Shown: positions 36,953-49,500 of the stretch, in pieces
Layout: every line of letters starts with the position of its first letter
How positions within the stretch are numbered: the stretch's first letter is position 1
Origin: Salminus brasiliensis
Taxonomy: Eukaryota; Chordata; Actinopteri; Characiformes; Bryconidae
Length of the DNA stretch: 64,000 nucleotides
Direction: 5' to 3'
Assembly: GCF_030463535.1 (NCBI RefSeq)
Contig: NC_132880.1
Location: 27,416,987-27,480,986, forward strand
Position numbers and translations under genes: made by a program
Notes under the pieces: model-generated
Told to the model about the DNA's origin: nothing
The model's database searches: none
The model's input: only the letters and a program-made list of their open reading frames with translations

Positions 36953-37161
36953 TATATATATATACACATATAAATCTAATGCCCTTAGGTGTGTGACGCT
37001 GTCCCAATTCTCTCCCTACGTCCTATGCGCCTCCTGAAAGGGCACTTTTATGAAGCTGTCGCAGGATGGGTAAAATGATGTGACCGTTCAAGGCGTCTGA
37101 GAGTTTAGAGCAGAATTGGGACACACGTTGCTTCACGTCCCTTCACCTGTATACGACCGAC

Positions 37162-37269
37162 ATGGCTGCTTCGACTCCACATACAACGCTGGGGTTAGCT
37201 GTAGTTGCTGCTACTTATTTTCTCCAGTGGTTTATGCGTGGAGCGTCACTGAATCTCAGTGTAGGATGA
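37162..37269 (+). other. Short open frame, 35 aa, hydrophobic centre
   Basis: Starts MAASTPHTTLGLAVVAATYF with a hydrophobic stretch, then a basic residue and a stop. It lies inside a block bounded by 'tgtcccaattctctc' (37007) and 'taatgggacgggg' (37433), which look like loosely inverted ends, so it may belong to a non-autonomous DNA transposon. No function proposed. Confidence 0.2.
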
Positions 37270-37849
37270 GTAACTGCCTTCACTAAAGCGCGATCTAATG
37301 CAGACCTGTTAGAGGAGCGCATCAAGTGCTCAAATAGGGCGCTTGTGAGTTAGCACCTTTGGTGACATTTAAAGAAATTGGACATCCTAGAGCCTTGCAC
37401 GCTTAACGGGCACACGCAAACGAAGGGTGCGAGTAATGGGACGGGGCCTGTGTGTGCTACTCTGCAATGGACTGGCGGATCTGAGGGATTTTTTTGTTGT
37501 TAGTTTTATTTAAGGGAAGGATTTAAGTCTCTAAATATTATTTTGCTACCTTTTTCCTCGATACTCCAATGACTCCGTATAAGCGCTGTGTCCAAATAGT
37601 TCAACTTGACGAATTTGAAGAAAATAAATGCCCTGGGAATTTTTTTAAATTTTTTTTTTTTTTATTTACTTTTGTTTTTCTGTAGCAAAAAGAAAGAATA
37701 TTATGTTGTTCAGTAATAACCATCAGTATCATACGGAGACCCTAAAGTATCAGGGTAGAAAAATAATATTTAGAAATATAAACCAAAACCCCAGTTAACA
37801 ATCCTCTTGCTTCATTTAATAAGTCGTTCCCTCTGTATAAACTAAAGTC

Positions 37850-38250
37850 TCGGTTTATTCAGTTAAGAGAAGAGTTTTAAATCGAGGGCACGTTTTGCTA
37901 GCTAGACACATAACACCCCCTCTAATCGTCATTTCTAGTGGGAAAATCGGAGATAATTTGATACCCGAATTGAGGTGACCTTCAACCTTTTAACATGGCG
38001 GAGAAGACAGAATTAGTATTGGGTGTAACGTAATTCTTCATTTTTAACAGTGCATCTGCTGTTAACAGGTGTTTGAGCACATGTTTAATCTGTAATCTAC
38101 GTGCATGTACTTTGCTATAGCTCCTTCACATGTAGTTATCGTTCTATTCGTAGCAAATGGCCAAGGTATTAGCTAACGTCGCACCAGCCGCCATTTTTCC
38201 GGTTCACTCCACACAACAAAGCACATGCTCGAGGCTCCTCCGACTAGCCC
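37850..38250. promoter_or_regulatory. Candidate promoter-like segment with ATGGCGG motifs
   Basis: Contains 'taacatggcggagaagacag' (ATG at 37995, 12 codons before a stop) and, on the minus strand, 'ccggaaaaatggcggctggt' (ATG at 38194). AANATGGCGGC is the YY1-type motif common at housekeeping start sites, and CCGGAA is an ETS core. No gene body was recognised on either side. Confidence 0.3.
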
Positions 38251-38819
38251 GTAAACACAGCACAAGTGTCTTTTATATAACATATTCTTTTATTATATTA
38301 TTAATCTTAATGCGTAAGAGGCCCCGCAGTAGCTAATCCCACTTGAACCATATATTTTTAAACGTATATATTAACTAGGATCATCATCTAATACAATGAG
38401 CAGTACAGCAATTATATAATATACATTTAGATTTAGATACATTAACATGCTCCTCTGCTTATTTGCCACCTGTGTGTTCAGTAAAACTTTATTAATGGCC
38501 CGATTTCTAACAAGTGTTTATTATACAAAATTGTCGTACATGTGCTGCTCTATGCAACAGCTGTGATTGGCTGGGCAGTAGTAGGGGTGTGCTGAAAGCG
38601 AGTGTTGTGATTGGCTCAGTTCATCAGTCCTCATCATCGTATCTAGAGATCAGATCCCCATTTATTGCTCCTTCACCTTCTTCTGGGGTAGGAGAGGAGG
38701 AGTGGTGTCAGCCACAGTGCCATATTATATAAATATTACTTTAGTAATATACATTTTACACATCATTTGGTAATACATTGATTTAAGCAACACAAAATCT
38801 AAGGAGCCATTTGAGAGCT

Positions 38820-39135
38820 TGATTCTCCATTAACGAAAGTAAATTTGACTTGGTAGGTTGTGATCGTCCTGTTGAATCCTCAGAACACTTATTTTTCACT
38901 TGTCCCGTTTCATATAAATTTTGGAGTGACATTAAAACCCGACTTCCTTTAAAAGTAGCTAACTGTACGGATTTTAATATTAACCAGGTCTTGTATTATA
39001 GCATATATTGCCCTGCGTTTTGATCAGTTCTTGATTGAATTGTATTAAGATATCTTTCCTGGTTTTATTTCCTTTCAATGCACTGTTCCTTGCACCTCTA
39101 CAAGGCTCTGTACTCGAAATTATAAAAAAAAAAAG
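38820..39135 (+). mobile_element. L1/Tx1-like LINE 3' remnant
   Basis: Encodes GCDRPVESSEHLFFTCPVSY followed by KFWSDIKTRLPLK, the zf-RVT-type Cys/His segment that ends many L1-like ORF2 proteins. It terminates in an A-rich run at 39122-39135, immediately upstream of ing4. Confidence 0.65.
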
Positions 39136-39399
39136 AAAAAAGAGCTATAAAGTACAGGATTCAAAAGCTGACAAATAGCAGCATCAACATACAATTCTGC
39201 CTCGAAATACAAAACCCTGCACATACAAAATTCATCAGCGGATGCAGTATTTTTGTCTCTGTCTAATTGTGGTAAACAGCAGTTAATACTCTGAGCTGGT
39301 CTAATAAATCTATTAAATGGCATTTGTCCAATAAAAGTGGATTTATCACAAAAGAAAGAGCCGGAATCCCCATCACTAGTAAACACGGGATTTCCTGCA

Positions 39400-39575
39400 C
39401 CCTGTCCTGCATGACCTGACGGCAGCGTTGGCGCTCAGCTTTGTCGCTCAGCTTTGTCGCTAACAGCGTCTCTAGTGGTGGGACGGACTGCAGTAGGGTC
39501 AGTGAGCGAGTCCTGCCCGTGATCGCCACCTAGACAGACCTCCGCCAGAGCCAACTTTTGTTTGTGTTTTTCAAG
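39400..39575 (+). promoter_or_regulatory. Probable ing4 promoter / 5' UTR
   Basis: This CpG-containing stretch lies directly before the ing4 start codon. It includes a 13-base direct repeat (gctcagctttgtc) around 39431-39456 and no TATA box. Placement and composition fit a TATA-less housekeeping promoter. The transcription start cannot be fixed from sequence alone. Confidence 0.45.
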
Positions 39576-40174
39576 ATGGCGGCTGGGATGTATCTGGAGC
39601 ACTACCTGGACAGTAAGACTATTGTCTTTATTTTAAAGCAGGGAGCCTCGGGACGAGAGCTTCATTACGTTTGCAAGCAGCGTGTTTTTCCTGTAATATT
39701 CACCCCTGATTTCAGGAATAAATTAAGGGTAATAATCAGTATGAGCAGCAGTGAAAGACCCGGCCAGTCTGCCAGGTCGTGCAATCGCGTTTGCTTAGCT
39801 ACCCGCTAGCGGGCTAATAGCATTCATAGGGCTGTTAGCTAGCGAGTGAGCGAGCTGGTCAGCACAGACTGGGGTAGTGCTGTTGTTGCTGTTGCTGCTG
39901 CTGTTGTTGGTGGTGTCTTAAAACACATGATAACATACACTTTTCACTGCACTACCGAGCTAGCTATGAAATACCACGAACCAGGCTGCTTTAGCTCGCA
40001 TGTGCCCCTCACAAAATCGCTCGGTTTCTCAGTTTGACCGTACTTTCAGTGAGAGTTAGTGCTAATGTTTTTACCAAGTTCCGCAGACCGACCTGAGCTA
40101 CGCCAGTTAGCTATCTAGCTAGCTGCCCACTCGCACCTCTAATACAGCTACCGTACACTTTTCACTCTCTACGG

Positions 40175-40248
<74 letters not shown>

Positions 40249-41112
40249 CAACCAGCTACAACGTGGTGTTTTCTCTCTCCACAGGCATAGAGAATCTCCC
40301 CTTTGAGCTGCAGAGGAATTTCCAGCTAATGCGAGATCTGGACCAACGGACTGAGGGTAAGGGCGAGAGGATTTGTGAGAATTCACGCCAGTATTCCCAC
40401 CCAGGATAGTGTTTCTGCCGTAACCAGCTGTGTTAAGTCTTTGAGTCTTTGTCTTGTTCTCCGTTCAGATCTGAAAGTGCAGATTGATTCCCTGGCTCGG
40501 GAGTACACCGCTAACGCCCGCACACTGTCCTCAGAGCAGAAACTCTCTCTGCTGAGGCAGATCCAGCAGTCCTATGGGAAGTGCAAAGAGTTTGGAGATG
40601 ACAAGGTGCAGCTGGCCATGCAGACCTATGAGATGGTAAGCCAGGTGACCGTGCACAGCTTTCCGTGCAGGGCAAACCTCAAAATGTATAAATAAAGTGC
40701 TTTCCTGAGGGAACTGCGCATCGGGAGATGTAATAGTGCCAGTTTGGGTGTATGTAGTCTCTCATGCAAGGCTCATTGGGTAAGAAATTCAGGCAAGTTA
40801 CAGAAATGGGACTGGATGCTCGATTTACACATCACTGTCCCACCAAAAAAAGCTCCAGATGCTGTCAAGTAGAAAACGTCCAAACGTTTAATTAGATTGT
40901 ATTTGTTACTTGATCCGCCTACCCAGCTATCTTAAGTGAATGCTGTGCGTCACCGACATTGTTGTTAGCTTGGGATCTTCATCTTGAGTTCAGACTCTGG
41001 TAATGTGGTAATCTGGTGGACTCTGGAGATGCTCTGGTAATCATAACAGCCCCACCTCCACATGTAAAAATCATCCCATCTGAACGGTTCTTTGGAATAT
41101 ATCTATTTTCCC

Positions 41113-41150
<38 letters not shown>

Positions 41151-44100
41151 ATCTAGATGTATTCATCTTTATTAATGATGTATTAATCTTTAACTTAAAC
41201 CATGACCAAAACCCATGACCATTGTTCCATGTTGCACCTTTTTGTTCTGGGAAAAACGCAATTTCCTTCCACTGAGTACAGAGTACCGAGCTGAAATGAC
41301 ACTAAAAAGCCACTTGACTACTATGGTATGCTGTTGGCAACCCCTAATCCATGGATGTTCAGTCCTATTCCTGTGATCTACCACCCTGTAGAGTTAAGCT
41401 CCAACCCTAGTCTTCAGGAGCGTCTAAATATTAAGGAAAGGAAAACGTTTTCTGATTTAAATTTTTAAAAAAAATGCGGATTAAAAATATTTCTCTCCAT
41501 TTGAAAGGGTAGATTTGTGATGACCAGCATCCCCTGACTAAATGTCTGCATCTGTTACATTACTATGTTTCTGCTTTGGAACACTCATTTCCTTCCTAAT
41601 TGTGGTTAGGAATTTATTATTGAGGCTTGTAAAATAGTTAGCTTACGGTCATCATTGAATGTTTTTATGTTTACTTTGTCGTTAAGGTGGACAAACACAT
41701 TCGAAGGCTGGACACAGACCTGGCTCGCTTTGAGGCAGACCTCAAGGAAAAACAGATAGAAAGCACAGATTATGACTCTACCTCCAGCAAGGGAAACAAG
41801 AGTAAGTGAATGTTGTCCAGTAGCAAATGTTTGTTTCTAAACTTAATCCCTAACTGCCCCATTTACATCTGATGTTCAGTTACCACATCATTTAGGCAGA
41901 ACTGATGTTACTGCTTATTGGCTTCTGGTGTGTTTTATCATTATTATTATTATTATTGTGATTAATTTTTTATTTGTATTCTAGGTGAACTTCGAGGACC
42001 TAAGGAGAAAAAGGTGTCTCGCACCAGGTCCAAGGTGAAGAACTCGGACGATGACTGCAGTCCTAAGAGTGGCCAAAAGAAAGTCAAACTGATGCAAACG
42101 TAAGGCACACATGAATAAACCTTGGAAAACCTGACTTAAACAACCTTGGTTTGTGAGTTTAAGCGTAGCAGCTTTAGAACAGCAACATAGAAGTTGTTCA
42201 AGTTTATTGAACAATAAAGTAAGGATCAGGGCATTAGAACTTTGAAGGTTGAACTGAAACTGCAGATTAGATTTTGCTGTTCAGTTTTGTTAAAGTTTTT
42301 GGGTTGTAAGCAGTATCAAATTTGAAAGTGAATTTCATGTTTAAGGGTGTACAGTTTGAATTCAGAATGAAGATGGAGATCGTTTGCCTGCAGATGATGA
42401 AGTTTTATTATTTATTATTATTGGTTTGTTATTTATTTAAATAAATAAGAAGGTTATTTTGAAAGCAAAGCTAAAATGTGAATGAATAGGGAAACAGATA
42501 CTTTTAAGACCCTGATTATATTTGTATTTCATTTTGAATGAAAAATGTTCAGTTGGACCTCCTGAAATGTAAAATTTTACCTTTCAGAGATTGCGAGATT
42601 GCTTCTTTGCAAAAATCAGTGTTTAGTGAATTCAGTTTTATAGGATTTTATTTAGATCCAGTGTAATAAAGTTCATGTTAAGATTTGTACATTTGACTTT
42701 CTAATGCCATGATTTCTAACACCATGATCTTCATATAATATATTTATAGTTGCACAGCAGCATTGCTCTAAAATTCTGGGGTTTGTTTCAGATGTTACTA
42801 GTAAATCGAATGTCTTCAGGCTTTTATTTCCTGTTTTCCTTTGCCTGTGGTGCACACAGCCAATCAGCCTGGCCTCACTTAGTTTTTCAATAATGGATAG
42901 CTGTTTAATACAGGCAGCACTTTAAATCCCCTTATGTCTGGGTTAACCAACGGTATCTGCATTATTGCACTACAACCATTCAGACTTCACACTTACTGTT
43001 TTATTCTTTCCTTTGTTTTCTGCAGGGCTGAGTTCTCCTCACCAGCTGTTAACTTCGGCAATGTTCATCCCTCAGATGTGTTGGACATGCCAGTGGACCC
43101 TAATGAACCAACTTACTGCCTGTGCCACCAGGTCTCCTATGGAGAGATGATCGGCTGTGACAACACTGATGTGAGTAAATAATAATGTTTTATTTCGTTT
43201 TGAATTTTTATTATTATTATTTGTACTTTTTCCTGAGGTAAGCAGAGGAATGTGAACCAGCAGTATGAGTATTGATTCAAGTGATATTCACACTTTTAAT
43301 GGACGCTTCGCATTTAGCTTCCCTGTGAAAAAAAGTACAGGCAGTGAAATGTAGCTGAGCGAACTGCTTTTCAGACTTGATTAGCTTTTTCATCTGACAC
43401 ACTTACAGCATTGGACAGATGCTCTTATCTGGAGCAACTTACTGTTAAATCATGCTCTCCAGGTCAGTCAATGCACAGTAAGGAGTCTTGCTTAAGGACT
43501 GTTATTGGTAAAGTGTAATCGGATAGCCCAGATGGAAAATCAAACCCTAGTCTGCATCTGGAGGGCTGCAGAGATACCTACTAAGCTCAGCATTTAAGTC
43601 TTAAAATGTAAATACCTGCCTTTCAGTAGATCAAGCAACATCAGAACAACTCCATTAAGAGTTTTTTTTTTTTTCCTTTTGGTGTTTTATGATTGGCAAG
43701 ATTTGACTCCTCTCTGCAGAATATCTTTCATTATTACATTATTGTATATTACATATCGATACATTAAAAATGTCACAGTTGTGTAAAAAGCCTCCAATCA
43801 ACCAATTGTGAATATCTGCACTTTAACACAGTCTGATGTATGCAGTTTTCTGTATTTCATGTATAGTAGATTTATTAAACCCATGTTTATTTTCTTAGTT
43901 GTGTAATGTGTGTGTGTGTGTGTGTGTGTGTTTTTGTGTCTTTTTTGTTGTCACAGTGCTCCATTGAGTGGTTCCACTTTGCCTGTGTGGGATTGACCAC
44001 CAAGCCCAGGGGAAAATGGTGAGCAGTCTTATGACCTGTGTCCTTGAAACTGTAGATGTCTAGAAATTGGGAGCTTGTGAAGGATATCACTGTTCTCATT

Positions 44101-44351
44101 TATCGAAAGGTTAAGAAGAGAGGTCACAGTTTCTCGTTAAGATATAAAATAATTCTGTTAAGTCCATAATTATTGTTTGTCCTTTGTAAAGTCTTAAGTC
44201 ACATTAAGTTACTAGTCAAAATAAGTAGATGATGTATATTGTTAACAGTGTCCTGTTTGAAATGGGTACATTTTTACTTTTTCCCCGTTTGTCTGCCTCT
44301 GTCCTTTGCAGGTACTGCCCAAGGTGTTCACAAGAGCGCAAGAAAAAATGA
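39576..44351 (+). CDS. ing4: Inhibitor of growth protein 4 (ING4), eight coding exons
   Basis: Exons by GT-AG junctions and conserved protein: 39576-39612, 40285-40356, 40469-40635, 41687-41801, 41985-42099, 43026-43170, 43957-44018, 44312-44351. They join to 753 nt in one open frame, 250 aa plus TGA, close to the usual ING4 length of about 249. Residues about 5-105 are the N-terminal ING dimerisation domain (starts [13 protein letters not shown]). Residues about 131-168 are a basic, lysine-rich nuclear-localisation segment. Residues 199-243 are the PHD finger with ligands C200, C202, C213, C218, H224, C227, C240, C243; Y199 and W222 are at the aromatic-cage positions. A basic tail ends in KKK. 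ING4 is known to read H3K4me3 and to recruit the HBO1 acetyltransferase complex in the nucleus. [15 protein letters not shown] and the long middle linker favour ING4 over ING5. The start is in a good context (TCAAGATGG) in a CpG-rich stretch. Confidence 0.96.
40175..40247. repeat. (CT)n(GT)n compound microsatellite in ing4 intron 1
   Basis: About 25 nt of CT repeats are followed directly by about 48 nt of GT repeats, ending 37 nt before the exon 2 acceptor region. A pyrimidine-rich run this close to the splice site could affect splicing if its length varies. Confidence 0.95.
41118..41147. repeat. Poly(A) run in ing4 intron 3
   Basis: Uninterrupted run of about 30 A residues. It may be the tail of an old retroposon, but I see no clear element body before it. 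Confidence 0.9.
41205..41325 (+). mobile_element. L2-type LINE 3' tail fragment in ing4 intron 3
   Basis: The stretch aligns by eye to the 3' end of the LINE at 55362-56352: a block matching ccatggtcctggaggaacg, then a gtac/gagtac block, then 'tgaaatgacaataaaa..cacttgac'. It is diverged and 5'-truncated, and a 30-base A run lies just upstream. It has no effect on the ing4 exons. Confidence 0.6.
43425..43600 (-). mobile_element. tRNA-derived SINE fragment in ing4 intron 6
   Basis: Read on the minus strand, this has the tRNA-like B-box region ('tggaaaatcaaaccctagtctgc' on +, equivalent to ggtttgattttcca) and a tail 'ctccagataagagcatctgtcc' like that of common fish SINEs. It matches the tail of the SINE split at 56.4 kb. 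Confidence 0.55.
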
Positions 44352-45170
44352 ACGTTCTCAGCAGAAAGTCAGAAAAGCAAACATGCATTCACAGACAGAG
44401 AGGAAGGTAGAGAGAGAAAAGGATGAGGCACTGTGTGTTTGAGTCCCCCCCAACCCCCCTCTATAGACACTAATATAGATCCGCTCTCTGCTTAATCTGG
44501 TGCTTGTCCTCCTGTCCTCCGTCATCACTTTCTTCTCTCCGGCTGAAAGAAGAAGGGGTTTGATGGATGGATTGATGAAGGAGCCGTTACAACTGTAGCT
44601 TAATTTATGGTTTCAGTAATGAGTTACTTGTTATTGTGATTATTTTTGCTTTTTTATATATGTATATTATTTCCTGGTTGTTGTTTTTTGATGGTTATTG
44701 TATTGTTTGGTTGCCTTTTTATATGTAATTATCATGTACAGACACATGAACTCAGCAGTAGATAAATCAGGGAGCACACACAGTCCTTAAGCAAGGACAT
44801 CCACTATCGGTCCTTCATTACTGTTCTAGTTTTCTTTAGTTTTTTTTTCTTTCTTTCTTTTAGTCCAACACTGGCACACAGTGCCCCCATATGAAGTTAG
44901 CTCAGAGATATTTCCAACTAACACATTCTCACCTCATCTTCTGGCACTATTTTTTTTTTTTTTTCCCCTTTTCAGTCCATGCCCAATAGTTCTATCCATG
45001 CCCCACCCAGAGATGAAAGGAAGGTTGGACAAGGTTTTTACATGGCAGAAAATACACAAATCGTCACCAGAAGTCCAAGCCGTCATAATCCAACATAGCA
45101 TGATATTTATAATGCGCTCTGTGTATCCTAAGGTTATAGTAAAATCAGTTTCATTGGGTAGATCTAATGG
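44352..45170 (+). other. ing4 3' UTR, extent uncertain
   Basis: Sequence after the ing4 stop codon. It is rich in T runs and has no long conserved frame. I did not find a convincing AATAAA close to the stop, so the 3' end of the transcript is a guess. Confidence 0.35.
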
Positions 45171-45179
45171 AAAATGAGA

Positions 45180-47195
45180 ACAGTGTCCGTTTTCCTTTTG
45201 CATCAAGCAGCAAAAAGGTTGTCACATTTATTTCAATTGACCTTTCATGAGATAGCACATGCTGTGATGTGACTGTTGCATATGCCCACCTTGCGATGAC
45301 TGGGCTGAAACAATATGTACAGCTTGACCTCACCTAGGACATTCTCAAACCCGAGCGGGGAACCTGTTGTCCTTCAGCTCTCGTATGACCAGCTACAGAG
45401 ATCACAACACAGTGAAGCTCATGTTTCTTACAGCTATTTCCTAGTTGGGGACGGACTAATGGAGGAGGAGTAGTGGCAGTAGCAGCAGCAGATGCGCTCA
45501 TAAAGATACTAGTAAGAACAGTGCTTTCTATATGTGGGAGTAAAATCTGTAACCACATCACAATGAAGTGGCAGCTTCATGGTGTCAAACGTAGAACCTG
45601 CTGAATTTCAGTTAACTTCAATTTGGCGATATGTAAGAAACTGGGACTATAACTATATATTTAGTCTTATGCAAATAACCCTGAAGGTTTAACCTTGCTA
45701 CCATGGTTATCATGCCTTGTTATTAGAGTAAGAGGACTGAGTTAGGAGTTACTGACCTAAGTTGCTTCGTAACGTTTACAAGTTGAGTTGCATAAGCGGA
45801 CTGTTGTAGGTAATTGAAAGTTTGAAAGTTTGTTTTTCACAAAACAAAAGAAAAACTGCTCTGGTCTGTCCTTTAAGTGTGAGTATCTGTCTGCTGAAAT
45901 ATTAATGCCCTCTAATATTTCCCTCTATGTGACAAGCCAATGTTGTATGAAGCTGGTCTAACCTTCTATGACGGAACGCATTTGTGGGTGGAGCATGGAT
46001 AAGTCCGTTTTACCAAATACTGTGTAGTTAATATTCCCATCCTCTTCAGCTAGGTTTTCCCCACCAGTTACTTTTGATGATGCATACAGGGAGATTAACA
46101 ACTTTAAGTTAGATTAAAAAAAGGGAGGGCTCTTTTGTCTTTGTGCTCCTACACACACACATACTGTTTATAGGTCAGTGAACATTTTTTCGTTCAAGTC
46201 TCTTAAGACCACATTTCAGGTTCATTCCACAACTGGCTGCTGTGACAGGAACTTCCTCTGGTGCTCATAATAGTTCACTACTCAACGAACTGAACCGGTC
46301 TCTTCTGGACTCTTTAACAAATAGCATTAACACGGGAGGTACTGGATGAAGTGCTGCCTCCTTCACGTGTTCATCCCGCTGTGTTGTAAGCTATGAACAA
46401 AGATAGCTTGGTGAATATTGCTGCAATTAGCCTGCAATATGGATAATGTTTTTTTTTTTTTTTTTTTTTATGTATTCAGTGTGACTGGATTTTGGTGCTC
46501 TTGAAGACATTAGTGATCTGTTTGATTTAGTTAACAGGTTTAACGATTACTTATGCTGAGCCCTCCATCATACGGCTGGGTTCAGGTGCTGGTGTCTGTG
46601 AATAATGGCCTCTGCGTGCAACTTGGCTCTGCGTATTATACGTACATGCATAATTTGTATGTCTGAAGTAAGTATTCTCTTTTGAGCTGCTTTACTCTCG
46701 CTGAGCATTCTGTTGTTTTGACGGCGTTCAGACTGATATCAGCCATGTGGTGGAGTTCTCATGAAGCCTTAGTCATGTTACTTTGTGATTTGATTGTTAC
46801 AGATGTTCTAGCGAGTACTGTATTTTACTGTCATACTGGGTTTTGTCTTCCATGTTCCCTGAACAATGCCTGATGTCTGAATTATGACATTTGCGTCTGG
46901 TCTTTGGTCTCGCTGTCTTTTGTCTGTCTGATTGTTTGTTTGTTTATTGAAGCACAGCTTGAGCAAAACAAATGGTTCAATTAAAGTAACTGTTAAATTC
47001 ATATAAAAAAAAACATTTAAATGCAACTGTACACAAACGTAACTGGTCTAATGTTAAGATGGGTTTTCTTAATTCTTCTGTGAAAACATTATATGGTAAA
47101 TCTTTGTTTAAATCTCTATATGAACCTGTTCACCACAAGGTGTCTCCCTTTTTGAAGAAGTGTAAACTGTAAAACATGAATACACTTATATATAA
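45180..47195. other. ing4 to gapdh-relic intergenic region
   Basis: No coding signature. A T run lies at 46449-46469, and AT-rich unique DNA otherwise. Confidence 0.5.
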
Positions 47196-47200
47196 TTGTA

Positions 47201-47443
47201 TCCAATATTCTCCCCAATTTGGACTGCCAATTACCCAACCCAAACGTAATCCCCCTCTGAACGCCCCCTCTGAAGCATGCACAGTCAAGCCGCACATTTG
47301 TCTAAAAACCTGCTGAAGCGACCTGCAGACACGCAACAAAGCGATGTGGGAGAGCACCCTGTGCGCAGCTGGGTAGCAGCATGACCGGGATTCGAACCAG
47401 CGACACCCTCTGATCATGGTGACAGCGCCACAACTTGGGCCAC
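47201..47443 (-). mobile_element. SINE (family A), minus strand, upstream of the gapdh relic
   Basis: On the minus strand it has a tRNA-like head at 47443, B box ggttcgaatcccggtc (from about 47401 down) and the tail 'ggttgggtaattggcagtcc' 'aaattggggaga'. This is a near match to the 2588 copy tail. Confidence 0.75.
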
Positions 47444-47448
47444 AATTT

Positions 47449-47590
47449 TTAGTAACCACCAAACAACACCTTAGCAACCAACAGCTATACCATAGCAATT
47501 ACTTAGCAACCATCTGGCAACACCTAAGCAACCAAGAGTTAAACCATAACATCTTAGCAACAGACAATTATACCATGACAACAACCTAGC
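47449..47590. repeat. Degenerate tandem repeat (cttagcaacca units)
   Basis: 'agtaaccaccaaacaacacc', 'ttagcaaccaacagc', 'acttagcaaccatctggcaa' and 'cctaagcaaccaag' are imperfect repeats of roughly 20-30 nt, directly after the SINE at 47201. Confidence 0.65.
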
Positions 47591-47929
47591 ATAGGTATGT
47601 AGTTGGGCAGTCCACTGGTTGCTCTTGCTCAAGCAAGGAGTACCTGAACTGAGGCAACCTGCGAACGGTATAACAGCTTAGACATGTGAACATGTAGGTT
47701 ATTTAAAGCGGGTGTTGGTTTTTGGAAGTGGAAGTTTGGTTTATCCAAAAAATGCAAAATGATATTTTAGCAGCTTTTGAACAAATAATTGTTTGTTTTT
47801 GGTTTAGTACAGTAGAAAGTCAATGAGTAAACATTAAGAATGATCAATAAGTGGATTTTCACTTTTGCTTTCATTCAGAGGACTTGACCTGAGCCAGCAA
47901 AAATGGCCAAAGTAGGAATCAATGGGTAA

Positions 47930-49500
47930 GTGATGATGGGTGACTTAATGGATTATTCCCTGCCAAAGAAACCTTGTGTTTCTCTGCATCTTGTTGACAT
48001 TTGACATTTTACTGAGTGCCAAGTGCTCTCTCCGTAAGAGCACAGATCCTGGTGTCCCCCAGTGGGGTTACATTTCATAGCTGCCCAGTTCTGGATCCAG
48101 TTCGTCTGACCGCAGTATGCTTCTTATACACCGAGCTGGCTCTCCCTTTCCCAGCTGTCGTGTTACATCTTTCCCTAAAGTTTTGTCCTGCCAACCTTTT
48201 GGAATAAGGTCTGCAGACTAAGGGTGTGAAGGAAGCTGTGTGTGTGTGTGTTTACAGCTAGTGTCTAAATCCGTTTTTGTCATTGGCTAATAAGCTTCAC
48301 TTGACAGTGATCATTTTAAGGCCTATTCTGTCTCCCAGGGGGATGCCACTGTCAGGAGCCTCAAGAAAAAAAGCCTGTATTTACAGTTAGATGATATTGG
48401 CTAATCATAGCCTGGAAGTGTCTCCATTGCTGGCAGTTATCAGAAGATAAAGCTTTCATTGGGTTCCAGTATATCACATGGTGTCATATACAGTAGCTGA
48501 CTTTGAAATCATAATTAGCAGATGTAATTTTGATGCCGTGGTGAATGACCGGGGCGTTATGTCAAGCTACCTTAACCAATTACAAGCCCCCCCTCCTTTA
48601 CCTCGGCAAAGCAGGTTTGTGTTACCGACATATTTTTGTTGAAACACACTCGTAATGTCTATAAAGAGCTTAAGCTTTCTCCCATGTATTATTTCTGGAA
48701 ATCTTTGACATCTGGAAGGAATATTGCAGCACCTTTCAAGTCAAGTCAGTGTTCTTGTTTTCTCATAATTGTCAGTTGTAATTAAATGCACTGTACATAA
48801 CATATGCAACAGACAGAGGATAGGTTAAAGTAATGCTGGGATATTCCTTATCCCACATAAACATATCCCACAGTCACCAAGTCATGTGCCTACCAACTCA
48901 CCGGCCCCTAATTTTACCCAGCAGTTGAGTGGCAACAGAATGTCGGCCAAACTATTCTGTCTACACGGTAATAAATCACATGCTGAATTATATGTAGGGC
49001 ATGAAGTGGATCCCAACTGAGAATGCATATAGCTGAAATGCGTATAGCTAAAAGTGTCTGCTCAAGAAGACGATGGGGAACGACGAAGGTGTCCAAAGGT
49101 CTGGAATCACTTGTAATAATAATTCATACAACATGGGGGAAGGTATTACAAGCTATTCACCAGAAGGTATTTCAGATGTTATATTCAATATTCAATTCAA
49201 TTTGACATCTTAAACATAAGATAAACAAAATATCACATACAGTACACAATATGGTGCCATACAGCTGCTTGGCACGCGATATAGAACTCCTATGAACCAT
49301 TTTACAGTGACAGCAGTTAAGATGCCAGCCAGAGGAAGCCACTCAAAGGCACAAGGCAAAATAATATGCATGGGGTTATAAAAAAGTGAGGCTCTTAGCT
49401 TTGCTGCAAGGGCTGTTAAGTACGCAGTCAAAGGGTGTCTTCCTAGACATGACTAGTTCACCGAGGCTTCTTGGATTTTTTATTTGGGATAGTGATTTGG
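47930..49500. other. Remnant gapdh intron / lost-exon region
   Basis: The second and third gapdh exons (Rossmann fold, GFGRIGR and NDPFID regions) should fall between 47926 and 52587. I could not find them here by eye on the + strand. A short 'tcaagtcaagtcagtg' at 48738 resembles the LINE 3' tail. Confidence 0.45.

Noticed and set aside
37162..37269. Hydrophobic 35-aa micropeptide
   Set aside because: No start context, conservation or promoter evidence, and it sits within a probable DNA-transposon fragment. Kept only as a low-confidence note.
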